Made by a program: the position numbers and the translations under genes. Positions 32,701 to 44,339 of a stretch of DNA of 64,000 nucleotides are shown in pieces. The notes beneath the pieces were generated by a model that was given only the letters and a program-made list of their open reading frames with translations, was not told the origin of the DNA and did not search any database. The first letter of the stretch is position 1, and every line of letters begins with the position of its first letter. Origin of the DNA: Eudorina sp. 2006-703-Eu-15 (lineage: Eukaryota > Chlorophyta > Chlorophyceae > Chlamydomonadales > Volvocaceae); contig BDSI01000009.1 in the NCBI GenBank assembly GCA_003117195.1, positions 558,001-622,000 of the forward strand, in the 5' to 3' direction.

Positions 32701-35700
32701 GTGAATTGTCTGTGGGAAAGAAGCACAGCGGGTTTCAGATCCCAAGGCTCGGGCGGAGAGTCCACGTGTATTCATGTCGCCGTCTGTCCGCACTGTAAAT
32801 GTGAAATTTGGTCTTAGGCTAATGCTGGTCGGCGTAGTTGCCCTTCACATGGCCAGCAGGACTCGGCCCAGCCAACAGTCCGCTCAGTGCGGTGGTGTTA
32901 GCAGTCATTGAAACCGCCAACGAAGCGCAGACGCGACATCAAACTCCCTCTCCGTCTCCGTCTCCTCGCCTCCCTCGTTACATAACTTCGCAAACCCGTT
33001 CCTCGGCCCACGGCAGGCACAAGCGCTTCAGGCCCACCTGGTCCGCCTGGGCCGCCGGGATCAGGGCGGAGGCGGGGGCGGGGGCAGCACCCGGAGGCCG
33101 CGCCGTCGGTGGGACAACAGCCATCTGCCATCGGCTGCGTGGGTCGACCCGGACGCGGGTCTGGCCGGCATGAGGCCGCAGTCCCAGCCGCAGGGCGTCG
33201 ACTCGTTGGCGGTTTCGGCCGCGGTGCAGCAGCTGCAAACGCTGCTGCAGCAGGCGGCAGGTGAGGCACACACTGGGGGCCAGCGCGGCAGGATTGCGGC
33301 TTAGTGGCCCGGTAGCAGCTGCGAGGCGAAACCACGGCGGGCAGGCTGATGGCGCACTTCAATTTACCTGGTTGCAACATTGCATCGCCATTTATATAGC
33401 GTTTCGAGCTCAGCTGCAGGCGACAAGGATGTCGCAGTTGGCTGTTGCTGCTGCGGGTTGAATTGGTTGACCGGGGCACGAGGGGGCAAGCAATAAGCTA
33501 GGAAAACGAGCTCGTGGATTAGTCAAGGTTCACTTCTACCAGGAGGGGGAACTGGTCGCCACTGATCTAAGAGGGGGCTGCTTACCCTGACCAGCTCTTG
33601 CCTACGGACCCGAAACACAGTGCGCGCTCCCCACCCGCGGCCCTGCTGATCCCACAGCTGCGCAGACAAGCCTGCAGCTGCTCCTGGTCGGCGCCGGCAC
33701 TCCCGCGGCCCTCCACGGCGCTGTCCACAGGCTGGAGGAGCTGGTGAATGCGCTGCAGCAGGTCGGTCACCTGTCCGTCCGTCCGTCCGTCCGTCCGTCG
33801 CATGTGATCTCAACCACCATCTCGTGTGTGATCTCAACCATCATCGCGTGTAATTGCGGCGCGGTGCTAGGTCTCTTCCTCCACAGTCTGCACTCCGCCG
33901 TTGCCTTCTCCATCCTGGACAACCCACATGAGCTGCGTCGGCCCCCCCGCTCGTCCACAGACCAGCACCGGGCAAGGGGCGTCCGTGGGGCCAGCAGCTT
34001 TCGGGCGCGGCACAGCGCCGGCATGGCCCTCCTCCGGCACCGCGGATTTGCCGCATGGGGCGTCACCTGACCTTCAGACGGAACCACGGGTCCGGACGGA
34101 CGGCGCGGGCGGCCTGCTCGGCGCCGAAACCGACGGTGCATTGCAGGACCTCATACGGCAGGTGTGTTTGGTACCACGGTGGGCGTTTGTGATGAGTGCG
34201 ACGCGTACCGGCTGCCACGTGCAAGAAGCACCTCTCCATTGGGATCAACCCACTTGTAGACAAGACCACTTTGACCAGGACCCCAGGACAAGGGATACCT
34301 CAAAACACATGTGTCAAATTAGGAGAAACGCTCCGGTGCCCCAGCGCTACCCGGGGCCGGAAGTCATCTTGGACGCTCTGTCGCAGGAACATCGCACCGC
34401 ACAACTCCGCATTGCCATCTTCGGACGGCGACGGCCCCCGAGACGCGCTGAGGCGAATAGTCCCAACTCTTTTCCTTTGGCTGTTCAGCAACTCCCTGCT
34501 AGTGTCCTGACCGTATGCCTGCTGCCGGCACTGCCCCTCCCTCACTGCCCCCTTCGTCAGGTGCAAGCCACTCGGCAGAGCATCAGCCGCATCGCCAAGG
34601 GGGAAGTCTCCCCCCAACCGAGTAGCGGACTGGAGCCCGACAGGCCCCCCTCCCTGTCAACTCGACCATTATCCCATGCTCCGAGCGCCTCCTCAGGCCG
34701 CTTAAGCCCCGGGCGGGGCCTGGCGCAAAGCGGCGGACATCAGAGGACGACACCTTGGGATCACCCGAGCGCTCGGGCTCCACATTTCGACCTTACTGAC
34801 GCGGGCGCTTCGATGTCACCGCCGATGCCGCCGCCGCCGTACGCATCCGTACCTGCGCCGCCGCCTGTGGCCTCCCCCTGGGAGACGGCGTTGCCCGAGG
34901 CGCTCCGGGCGACTGCGGCGTCGACACGCCCGGGGAGCGCCGGCGCCGGGCTCAGCCGCCAGCCGGGGGCCACAGCGCCGCACGCCACCAGCTGGGGCGC
35001 CCCGAGCTTGGCCGACACAGCCCGGCCCTCGGGCGCAAGCACCAGCCCACGCGTGCGGTTCAGTGTCCCCGAGGATGAACCAAGCAGCGAGGCAAGTTTG
35101 GCGTTGCATGGGACGGCAGGCTATGGTGATGAACTTGAACCAGAGCCAGAGCCGGGGTCCGCTGGGTTTGGTGCGGTTGCTGCCAGCGTCCGCCGCGGGG
35201 CGGCTCATGGGGCCAGTCCCGCCACTAGCAACGCTCTGGACCGGGCGGGCCGTGGCATCACTGCCGCGCTCAGCAGCCTCATCCAACGGACGGAGTCCCT
35301 CCGAGTGCCGGGAGCGCCCACACCGGCGGCACCTACTTCGTCGGGCGCGTTCCGGCCTCCGCCCTCCGCGGAAGGCGGCGTCGCCGAAGGGAGCCTGCCG
35401 AGCCGACAGCGGCAGCGCCCGGAGTTGCAGCTCTCTGCCAGAGGCGGTGGCGGGAGCGGCAGGTGGTCTGACGGCGCGTCGCTGTCCTCGTTGGCGACCC
35501 TGGCGGACAGCCGTGAGGGCAGGGGAGGCCGCCCCTTGCCGTCGGCAGCCCGACCGGCGCGACAGGAGCCCTCGTGGCCGCCCAGGGACGGCCCCCACGT
35601 GCGCACGCAATCACACCCGCCGTCGTCGTCGCAGCAGGGCGAGGGCGATTCCGACTGGCGGCGCGACGGCTCTCTGACCCGGGGGCATAGGTACAGCCGC

Positions 35701-38700
35701 AGCTCCCCGTTACGGGGCGCGCTCGACAGCCAGTGGGCGGATCAAGACCATGCGGGTGCGGGTGGACTGTCGGGGCTGTGGAGTGGCGCACATTCCACGG
35801 CGTCGGGTCGGACCGGGGCGGCAGCGCCCGGGCCCGAGAGCGGCCGCTCGGCCTCTCCCTCCTTGCGGTCCGCACCTGGCACCTCTTCGGCTTGGGATGG
35901 GAGCCCATTGAGAGCGGCGAGTACAGAAGCAGGTCCTGGCCCGCCTCCGCTGGCGCCGCAGCATGTGCCCAGGATCATCGACTTCAGGCCGCTGCTGCCC
36001 GTCGCAACGCTGCGGCCGCACGTCGTCAGCCCGGCGGGTAGCCCGGTGGACCCGGCCGGCGGCCTGGGCGACCCCCACACCGGCCACCTCTTCGCGCGCC
36101 GCTCCTCGCCGACGCCCATCCAGGCCGCTATGTCGCGACTGCACAGCCTGGGGGCCGCTCTCGCCCGTTTCGACGAACGACATGACGGGCGGCATGAGGG
36201 GACGGCCACGAATGGCCGGGGCGGTAGCGACTCTCAACACCAGTCGGCAGCAGCGGTGCAGTCGCAACCCACCCCTGCGCCACCGGGGTCGCCCTCTCGC
36301 CAGCCCCTGTACCAAATGGCGGTGGTGCCCCGCCACCCGCGCTACCCTGCGGCGGCCGACAACGACGCGGCTATGGCCGCAGGGGCACCTCTCGAGACGT
36401 CCATCCCACCCGTCGCGCCTGCAGCAGGCTCAAGGTCCGCCTCGCCCTCCGTGCAGACCGTACTGGGACGGGAGCTCAGCCACCTGACCGTCACCATGCC
36501 ACCCGGCGGTGGCGCCACCCCGGCGACCCTCAACACGACGACTGCAGCGGCGGCCCAGGCAGCTGCGCGGCTGGCTGCCTTGGACTTCGCAGACACGGCG
36601 ACTTCCCGGCCAGCCCGCGCGGAGGTCGGGATCCAGACAGCGGGGGGGACCCCGTCGTCGGCGTTGTCGGGCTTTGCCGGCTTGGCCACCGGCAGGCGGC
36701 ACGACTCCCGTTCCCCGCATCGGCTCGCGGTAGTGAGTACGGCAGCGGACTCGCCGCCGGATGGCTCGGGCCACCATGCCGGTCAGCTGCCCTTCAGGTC
36801 GGCCGGGGGAGGCCCGGGGGCGGGGCTGCGGGGTGACTCGTCACCGGCGCGGTCCGCGGGCTCGGTGGCCGGGACAGCGCTGGGCAGGCTGCTGGCGGTC
36901 AGTGCGGGCGGCTCTCCTCCTGTGCTGACGTTGGGGAGCGCGCGCACCACCGCCAGTAGTCAGGACCCTGCGCTGCTGAGCTCGCTGGACCTTGCGGTGC
37001 GGGAGCCGCTGGTGCTGGACATCAACACAGCGGCCGAGGAGGGTCCGGACGGGGCGGTCGAGGCCGCGCCGTCATCCCTCAACACCCAGCGGCTGCTGCT
37101 CGCCAGCGCAGGCCTGGGCTCACCCACGCGGCGGGCGTCACCCGGGGCGGATCCGTTACACCGGCGGGCGGCTACTGGAATGAATGCGGCCACGCCAGGG
37201 GCTACGTCACCCGCGGGCCGAAGGGTGGCGGTTGGACGAGGGCAAGGAAGTCAGGTAAGCGGAAGTACTTCCCGTAAGGGTGCGCTGGTGTGACATCCGT
37301 AGGCATACGGTATTTCAACGTGACAGATTCAGCTGGGTGGTGGTAGCTGGGTGATGGGGTGCCTGTGTGGGCGACCTCCCCTGTGCTTGGCTTTATCCAC
37401 TTCTGGGGATTCTGCCCTCTGCTGTGCCTATCCCTTTGGTAGTAAAAATAAACCGAGAGACACGACTTGCGAGGACCCTAATTGGTAGTGTTGCCCCGCT
37501 GCGCGCCTCTGCTTGCTTCGGTGTCTGGCTGGGTGGGGTCATGGCCCGGTGTGTTTTTGGGTGCGGCGTTGAGGTGTGGAGGTGTCCTGCCGCCTTGGCG
37601 ATGGGGCCTGCTGGGGCTTGCCCTGGTATACACCGGTGATCCCTTTGGGGTCCGCTGTAACGTTCATTCATTCAGATTCAGCGTTCCAGACGGTTTCAGT
37701 TAACAACTAATCCATGCTTGTGCTCTCATAGGCTACAGTCGAGGGCCCCTCTCAGACATCCGCGGGCGACCTTGTGGCCATGGCATCCGTGACGGAGGTG
37801 GAGAACGCGGCCGCCCGGGCTGCTGCCCTGAACCGTATGCTATCAACACCAGGTGCGCAATCTAAAGGCACAAGATGCGCCGTATGGGTCAGGGGCTGAC
37901 CCTTTAGGGTTACGTTACACCGACCGTAGCACACGGTTGGTGTACTGACGTGGGGAAAAACATGACCCTGGGATTGTTCTCGAGTCTCCGTGGAGGCATT
38001 CTCGCGGGAAGCGGGAAATTGAGGCGAACCCACAAACCCCCAACAAAAATACAACGCCAGATAGTGACGCCAGGTCCTCCTCTCCCGCTTCTGTGACAGT
38101 GGATTTTGCAACGCGGCGACTTCGCAACGACCAACAGCACACTGCCCATGTACTGCTCGACTCAGATGGCGAGGAGCTGGTGGCTTACGCATTGCCTACG
38201 TTGGAGATGCTCTCGAATGCACCCCGGAGTCCGCAACATGAAGACGATTTGGCGGCAATGTTTCCAGCCACAGCTGCGGCTGTGCAGCGTGACCAACAAG
38301 ATTCCCAGGCCCCAAGCACATCACTTGGTGCTGCCGATGACATCCATCGATCATCATATGCCGGGTTCGGAGCCATGCCCACACCCCGCCCGAAGGACGA
38401 CGTTCAGGACACGACGGTTCTGGGTGCTGCTTGGCCTCCGCTGATGCCGTCCCCGGATCCTGATCCTGCATTTGACACGCGGAGGAAGCAGGTTCCGCGT
38501 GCGCTCAGACCAGAAAACCTGCAAGCGCTCCGTGACTCGGCTACTGGGCTTGCTAGGTCAAGTATTGAAGCTGTGCGGGAAGTGGAGGAGCTTGTTGTAC
38601 GATTGACGCAACTGCAACAGCATCTTGCACGACGTCGCACAGCTGATGTTCCGCTGAATCCGCTCGCAATAGTGGATGAAGGCGAGGATGACGACCAGGT

Positions 38701-38728
38701 TTTCGAATTGCCGCTACTACACAACTAG
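26768..38728 (+). CDS. SPIRAL2/TORTIFOLIA1-like TOG-domain microtubule protein (14 exons, 2,584 aa)
   Basis: Exons: 26768-26915, 27066-27414, 27860-28076, 28426-28512, 28682-28855, 29219-30566, 30842-31478, 31800-32601, 33017-33260, 33658-33761, 33961-34161, 34561-37254, 37732-37852, 38100-38728; phase holds throughout. Residues 1 to about 355 give a TOG/HEAT array as in plant TOR1/SPR2: MDLKARLRSGLLSLEDRDLS, GHLSAVRALPQAMPSLVAYL, GVLQLLASCVQ, DDWQVRREAANLMRVLAGLA, and LEPIRHDKFPAVRAAV. Plant members bind microtubules and stabilise minus ends. Residues from about 360 to 2,500 are Gly/Ser/Pro-rich and probably disordered, with short coiled-coil pieces around 1,243-1,370 (EHQLQALVEQ, VQQLQTLLQQ, RLEELVNALQQ) and near the C-terminus (EAVREVEELVVRLTQLQQHL). 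It is about three times longer than the plant proteins. The disordered exons 6-8 and 12 are least certain in frame. Exon 11 uses the acceptor at 33,960 for phase. Confidence 0.82.
37400..37673 (+). mobile_element. LINE 3' remnant with CATT tail, copy B, inside the SPIRAL2-like gene
   Basis: Homologous to 14,652-14,889 and in sense orientation within intron 12 (37,255-37,731). It ends TCCGCTGTAACG then TTCATTCATTCA. It carries TGTAA, a potential premature poly(A) signal in the host transcript. It is itself interrupted at 37,444-37,483. Confidence 0.82.
37444..37483. mobile_element. 40-bp insertion flanked by 6-bp GGTAGT duplication
   Basis: Copy A reads TTTGGTAGTGTTGCC with no interruption. 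Copy B has GGTAGT (37,438-37,443), 40 extra bases and a second GGTAGT (37,484-37,489) before resuming GTTGCC. This is the expected footprint of an insertion with target-site duplication. The insert begins AAAAATAAACC and has no obvious inverted ends. Confidence 0.75.
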
Positions 38729-39265
38729 TTGCGTATTAACACGCATGGAACTGAGAGGAATTAATTGAGCAACATTCCGTGTGCATTCCCGTATCCATGT
38801 TCTATCCGGGCCGCGCGAAGTCTGTGCATTCGTTACAATTCAGTAACTGTGCAAATAATGCTGCCGCCGTCGACATAAACGACGTCGTTGCAAACACCAG
38901 TCCATCCTGCTTTGGTCCCAACCACTTGAAAACCGACAACTCATGCCGCGCACGTCATTTAATGCAAATCATTTCGAATGGGATCCGCTTCACCCAAACA
39001 ATATCCATTTTCGGGGGGATCGGTGGATGCCGCACTCATCATACGAGTCATAACCACACAATGAAAGAAGACGAAAAGAAGACGGGAAGCGGCCCATGTG
39101 AAAAACCCCAAATCAAGGCCAGTGCCGGAGGGGCACACGGGAAATGCGTGCGTGTTGGTTTGCCACGACGCGCGCGCCAATCACACGATCATCATACCAC
39201 ATACAGAAAACGTAGATCATGCAGTTCAAATGAAGCCATAGTCAACGCCACAGGTTCTTGAGACT
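38729..39265. other. Tail-to-tail spacer, SPIRAL2-like gene and ODC
   Basis: 537 bp holding both 3' UTRs, AT-rich for the window. TTACA at 38,833-38,837 (TGTAA on the minus strand) is the likely ODC poly(A) signal, implying a 3' UTR of about 430 nt. No equivalent + strand motif was found for the SPIRAL2-like gene within the spacer. Confidence 0.5.
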
Positions 39266-42200
39266 CTAAGCCTCCATGGCTTCCTCTTCCTCCGTGACAG
39301 CGTCCACCGCGCTGTCAGACCACACGTACAGCTTGCCCGGTGTCGTGAACTCAATGCCGTTGAAGTCGCAAGCGCCAGCCACCGTGTAAGCGCCCGCATT
39401 GTTCCACATCAACCAGTCGCCGTTGCGCAGCACGGGGAGCGTCACGTCCTTGTAGACGCAGTCGGCGCTGTCGCACGTGGGGCCCCACAACGTCGACATG
39501 AATGTGCGGTTGTCGGCCGCCTCCGGCAGCAGAGGGGACCGCACGACCTTGTACGCCGGTGACTGGCCGTCGTACAAGATGCTGCAGGGCAGGAACGTGC
39601 AAGTACATACATGGGAATGAAGACACTGGCCAGCAGTCCGCACAAGCGAAACGCAATCAGTTTCATCTAGTTCAGTTATCTTTTTTTCTTACCAGTTGAA
39701 GCTCCCGTACAAGCCGTCCGTCAACCAGTAGTCCTTTTTGACCATGCCCTCCTGGGTGACGCGGTCGCGCTGGCCGTACACCGGCGTCAGCAATGTGCTG
39801 CTCGTCTCGGCGAAGTAGCGACCGGGCTCCGCAATGACGCGGACACCCATCTCAGGTGGGAAGTTGGCCGCCAACGCGGTGTTGATCGTGTTGGCAATCT
39901 CGCCGAACATGACATTGCCCATCTCGTCGAAGTGACCCGTGAAGCCACCCCCAATGTCGAGGAGCTCCATGTTGAAGCCCTGAGCGTGCGCCTCATCGAA
40001 GACCTGCCAGGGAACGTCACAACCAAGCTCCGGTAATTCGCATATGAAGAACTCCGCCAATGTCAGGGTATGGTCATGGCACAGCTCCTCCATTAACCAC
40101 TACGCATTGGAAACCCTCAATGAACCACTACGCATTGGAACCCACATCTGTGCACTCCGCACCTTGCGAGCATTTTCGATGGCGCCCGAAAACGTCGAGA
40201 GATTCTGGCAAGCGCTGCCCACGTGGAAGCTCACGCCAACGACCTGCAGCCCGAGGTCCTTAGCGGTCTGAAGCAAGATCGGCGCCTCCACAACCTCGGC
40301 ACCGTACTTCAAACCCAGCGGCACACGGGCATCCGGGTCGTCCGCGCGAATGCGCAGCACGCACTTGAAGTCCGGGTTCAGCTGCGCAATCTTGTGCAGC
40401 TCCGAAACCGTGTCGAACTGCAACATCAAACCAGTCCACCTCATGTCATGTGGTTGGATACATCGAGAATCGAAATGAACCCAAACATCCGGACTAACGA
40501 CACACAGTCATCGGATACAATTTGATCGAATTTGGATCGAACCCGAACATCCCGACTCCTCACCGTCGTGTACTGGATGCCGTGGTCACGAGCGTAGCGG
40601 ATATCAGAGGGCCGCTTGCAGGGATGCGCGAAAATGATGCGGCTGGGCGGGACACCCATGTGTAGCATCATCTCCAGCTCGCCCTTAGAGGCGCAGTCGA
40701 AGCCGGCTCCCATCGCAACCAGCAGCTTCAGGATGCCCGGCTCGGGGTTACACTTAACCGCGTAGAATGGCACCACACGCGGCATTGCAGCCCTCCATGC
40801 CTGAGGGATAGGGAAATATCGCGCCACACACGTCAGCAACCACCTGGAGTTGGCAAGTCCTTCTCTCCCAATCCGTATTGGGAGTTCAGAAGGCGCCGAA
40901 GGTAGCCACTGGCGCTCCTGGCCGAGATGGAGCGATCTCTGGTCTCGTATGGTAGGCCAGGACGACGCCACGTGGCTTCATGCATGTGCTTCACGCGGAC
41001 ATTAGACTCAAACGAAGACTAGCTGCCGAGTCCATACAACGTGCAGCAACCAGTCCCCCTGCCTAAAGCAGACGGCGGTGATGCACGCGTTGGGTCCTGG
41101 AGCCGTAGGGCAACACGCACGCCCGAACTGCACGCAGACTGGGACTAGGACAGAAGACAGCACAAGTTCACGCCTGTCACGCCGATGCATGCTCACGCCA
41201 CACGCCGTAAGACTGCACAAAGACAATCACATTGTGCGGTGCAAGGGCGCCCAGTGAAGACCACCTAGCTGCTAAAAAAAGAAAAGAAAACCGGCCCGGT
41301 TAGTGAAAAAGGCGGCTAAGTTATGGCGCGTGAGTATGCAAGAGGGTTACCAGGAGCAACAACAGGTTGGGTTGTGCTGTTTGCAACGGTGCAGAGTCTT
41401 CCGGCTCCGCCGCTCCTCGCTCCATGAGGCTCCGCTCCCAGATGCCAGCTGGCACCACCACCACCGCTCAGACCTTGCCCTCGGGAGGAAAGGCTCGCGC
41501 TTGGTGAGGCGTGGGGCGATGTGCAGATGAGGTCGCTGATGGCAGGGCCCGGAAGACTCCAGGCCAAGCAGAGCAGCTTGATGCAGGCGTGGCGCCATGT
41601 CGCGGCGGATGGTGTAGTTGACGGCGAGCGAGCGTGTGGTGGTGGTGCAAGGTTGTGTGCAGGGCACATGCCAAATGAAAAGATGCGATCAGTCAGGCAG
41701 GGCTAGCCTGCAGGGCCGAAACATAAGGAACACAGCATAGAAAGAGTTAATTCGAGGCCAACGATGCATTGAGCAGCGCGCCATCTCAATTACCGGACGT
41801 TACGGCATGAACTGCGCAACCCGGAGCGTCGTCTACGCTGTCAACCCACGAAACGCCCCGACGGCGTATCGATCAGCCGATTTGCATTACCTTGAACATC
41901 CGCTGCACATTCGCCAGGTCGACGACATAGAAGGTGTCGTCCGGCTTGTGCCGCAGGATATGCTTGATGGCCTCCTGCTTCATGCCCGCCGGGCCACCTG
42001 CAGAACGTAGTTGAGGCCAGGCCGCCGTCACAACACTGCAGGTCAAAGATATGACTGAGGCATCACCCAGCCCCACCTGACTTAATGTGTTCGGCCTTGA
42101 CGTCGACAAGAACCTGGGCCGTCGCAAGCTTGCCCGAAACCTGGTACTGCCAGGAGCGGAGCAGCTTCGGGTCGGGCGCAGCAACTGCCGGGCCACGGTC

Positions 42201-42652
42201 CACGGGCTGCACGCTCCAGTTGTCGAGCTGCACCATCTCGAGAGCCTCAGCCTTCATATCGAGGTTGGTTGGCAGCCCGAACTGCAGAACATCGAAACAG
42301 AAACTTTTCATGTTGTGCCATACAGCGAAGTGCAAGCGTTACACCTTCATATCAATCTACAAGTTTGTAAAGGCTGCATGAAGATCGAATTCGCCGGCGA
42401 AACAGCTGCCGCCGCCTGGGTCCCACCCACGAAGGGCCATGTTTCAACTCTTTGACTTACTGTGCCCGTCTTGCACGCATCATTCCGCCAAGCACTCCGC
42501 GCGAACGCAGACACGTCGCCATTTTCAACACTGACGACGTCGGGAACCAGCGGAAGCTGCAAAGCCTGCAGGTCCACGCTTTGCAGTTGCGGCGCTGCCA
42601 GGCTAGCGACCGCGGCCGGCGGGGGGGGACTCAGGACCTCAGAGGTTGTCAT
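39266..42652 (-). CDS. Ornithine decarboxylase (7 exons, 540 aa)
   Basis: Minus-strand exons in transcript order: 42652-42461, 42281-42077, 41997-41891, 40800-40564, 40417-40163, 40003-39693, 39581-39266; all phases agree. PLP-dependent conversion of ornithine to putrescine, first step of polyamine synthesis. Seen: PLP-lysine in PFYAVKCNP (K184), SFHVGSAC (H312), GGGF (350-353), EPGRY (391-395), and the subunit-interface catalytic Cys in WGPTCDSAD (C472, D473), then DGLYGSFNC and an acidic end. The Cys-Asp pair favours ODC over arginine or diaminopimelate decarboxylase. The N-terminus is about 110 residues longer than in animal ODC and Ala/Pro-rich at first; I see no clear targeting signal. 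Intron 3 is long (41,890-40,801). All active-site positions I can recall are present, so the gene looks functional. Confidence 0.95.
40096..40141. repeat. 18-bp direct repeat in ODC intron 5
   Basis: AACCACTACGCATTGGAA occurs at 40,096-40,113 and 40,124-40,141, separated by 10 bp. Confidence 0.9.
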
Positions 42653-44339
42653 GATGACGCGATAAATTCTGCAAGAGGTGCAAATAATAGCAGTTCAGCT
42701 TACTCAGCTAAGATGGTCCAAAGCAGGCCAGGAACATAGACTGCCAGGAATCGGTAGATCCGGCAATTTCTTTACATTCAACCAACGAAGAGAGCGAAGA
42801 GAGGAAGAAATCAAATCTCAAGAGATCGTAACCGGCCAGAGACGGCCGCCACTGTCTTGGACAGCACCATCACCTCTCACCTGTCGAAGACCGAGCTTGT
42901 GGTGGACTGATTGATTGATGCCTGAGAGTTAAGACTCCTCAGGAGCGTAGAGCTTCGCGCAAGCAGAGACGTTGCAAAATTAGGGGGCGCCAGCTTGGTC
43001 CTTGCGGCCAAGCAGTCCTTGTTCAGGATATTGGAGGCAGAGGGCCGTAAAGGAAATAGAGATCAAGAACGCCAAAGTGACTTCTCAGCCTGATACCGCC
43101 GGCATCCACCAACATATAGGCCCCTTTGCTCGGCCTATAAGGCCCTTGCCGTGTTTGGAAACAAAAGTGTGAAACATGCGCCTTATCGTAGCGCGATGCA
43201 CGAAGGTGTCGGTACGAAGGCATTGATGACGAGGTGTCAGCAATTGTTGCGGTTAAGAAGCAGACATAAGTCGAGGTTCTCAGCCAAGAGACACGTCATG
43301 TCTCCGCGCCAAAACTGATGCCGAGATCTTGGCGATTGGGCTTTCGTTACGAGATTGCATTTATTTGTAAACTCCTTGAAGTAGTTCCAGTTGGGATGTG
43401 GGTTGGGCTGGTCGCGGAATTTTGGGGTGAAACCGACGGTCTTAACGCGACAGATGCCTGGATGTTGAGATCTGTCGATCACTGCCACCTGCAGTATAAA
43501 CTTATTGGTGCATGTGCTTCAGCATCAGGTTCTCTGCAGCGGAAGCTGGCACACACATCGCGCCCCTGACGCGCGCACTCCAGCTCACTCCCTCTCACTC
43601 TCTCTAGATGTGAGCAACGACAGGCAGCGACGCCTCCCGCGCCAGCTGTGTTTCAGTGCCCCTCTTATCAAAGTGCGGATCTTACCCGAGAGGGACCGTC
43701 TCTGGTAAGATTATGTCCCCCTGCAATTTATGAAGGCATGGGCATTACGTATGCTGTACATGGTGCGGGTTGTCCGTGGAGGTTCGCGGTTACAGCCCTT
43801 CTGCCATTGCGTAGACAGGATACGAGCTGTGAATTACACAAAGCGTCACATACGCCCGCATACACCAAGGTGGCGCGGTTTCGTTTTCGCTAGATCTCCG
43901 GAGTGCGGGACGTTGCGGGGCGTCTGTAGATTGGGAGTTGACTGGTCTTCAATGCCGTGCCATGGGACCATGCTTAAGTGGGAGCAGGGTCATTCCGACA
44001 ATGTACACAGCGTACAGCATGGCGGTGCGTGTTCGTGTGGCCACGGCAGCAGACCCGCACCAGCTGGCATCATACTGAGCAAGCTATCGCACATGACCCT
44101 CCTTACCCGAAAGCGCGCCAAAACGACAGCGCTCCGGCGGCGGTTTCTTTGCTGCGGCCCTTCAGAATCCAGACAGGTCGGACATTGGGAACTTCTGTTT
44201 ACGCACACGGGCATCTCTTGGGCGCTGCCCTTCCGTCGCATAATGTCGCAAATCACGCATACTGATTTGCCTGCCGGACGCACACACAGCGCAGGGCGTC
44301 GCAGGGAAAATCGGTTCGAGTGATATCCCGGCGGTTCGA
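42653..44339. other. ODC upstream region and repeat-derived spacer
   Basis: Holds the ODC promoter and leader. A 3' splice-like CTCTTGCAG lies 16 nt upstream of the ODC ATG on the minus strand and may mark a leader intron. No supported gene. Ends in a perfect 20-bp tandem duplication (CGGTTCGAGTGATATCCCGG, 44,312-44,331 and 44,332-44,351) at the 5' edge of the LINE ORF. Confidence 0.45.
44207..44287 (+). repeat. Dispersed repeat, copy 1
   Basis: Matches 48,028-48,103 with scattered differences and one gap: GGGCATCTcTtGGGCG, CGTCGCATA, CACGCAtACTG, TTGCCTGCCG and ACACAC are shared in order. Both copies lie next to LINE material. Confidence 0.65.
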
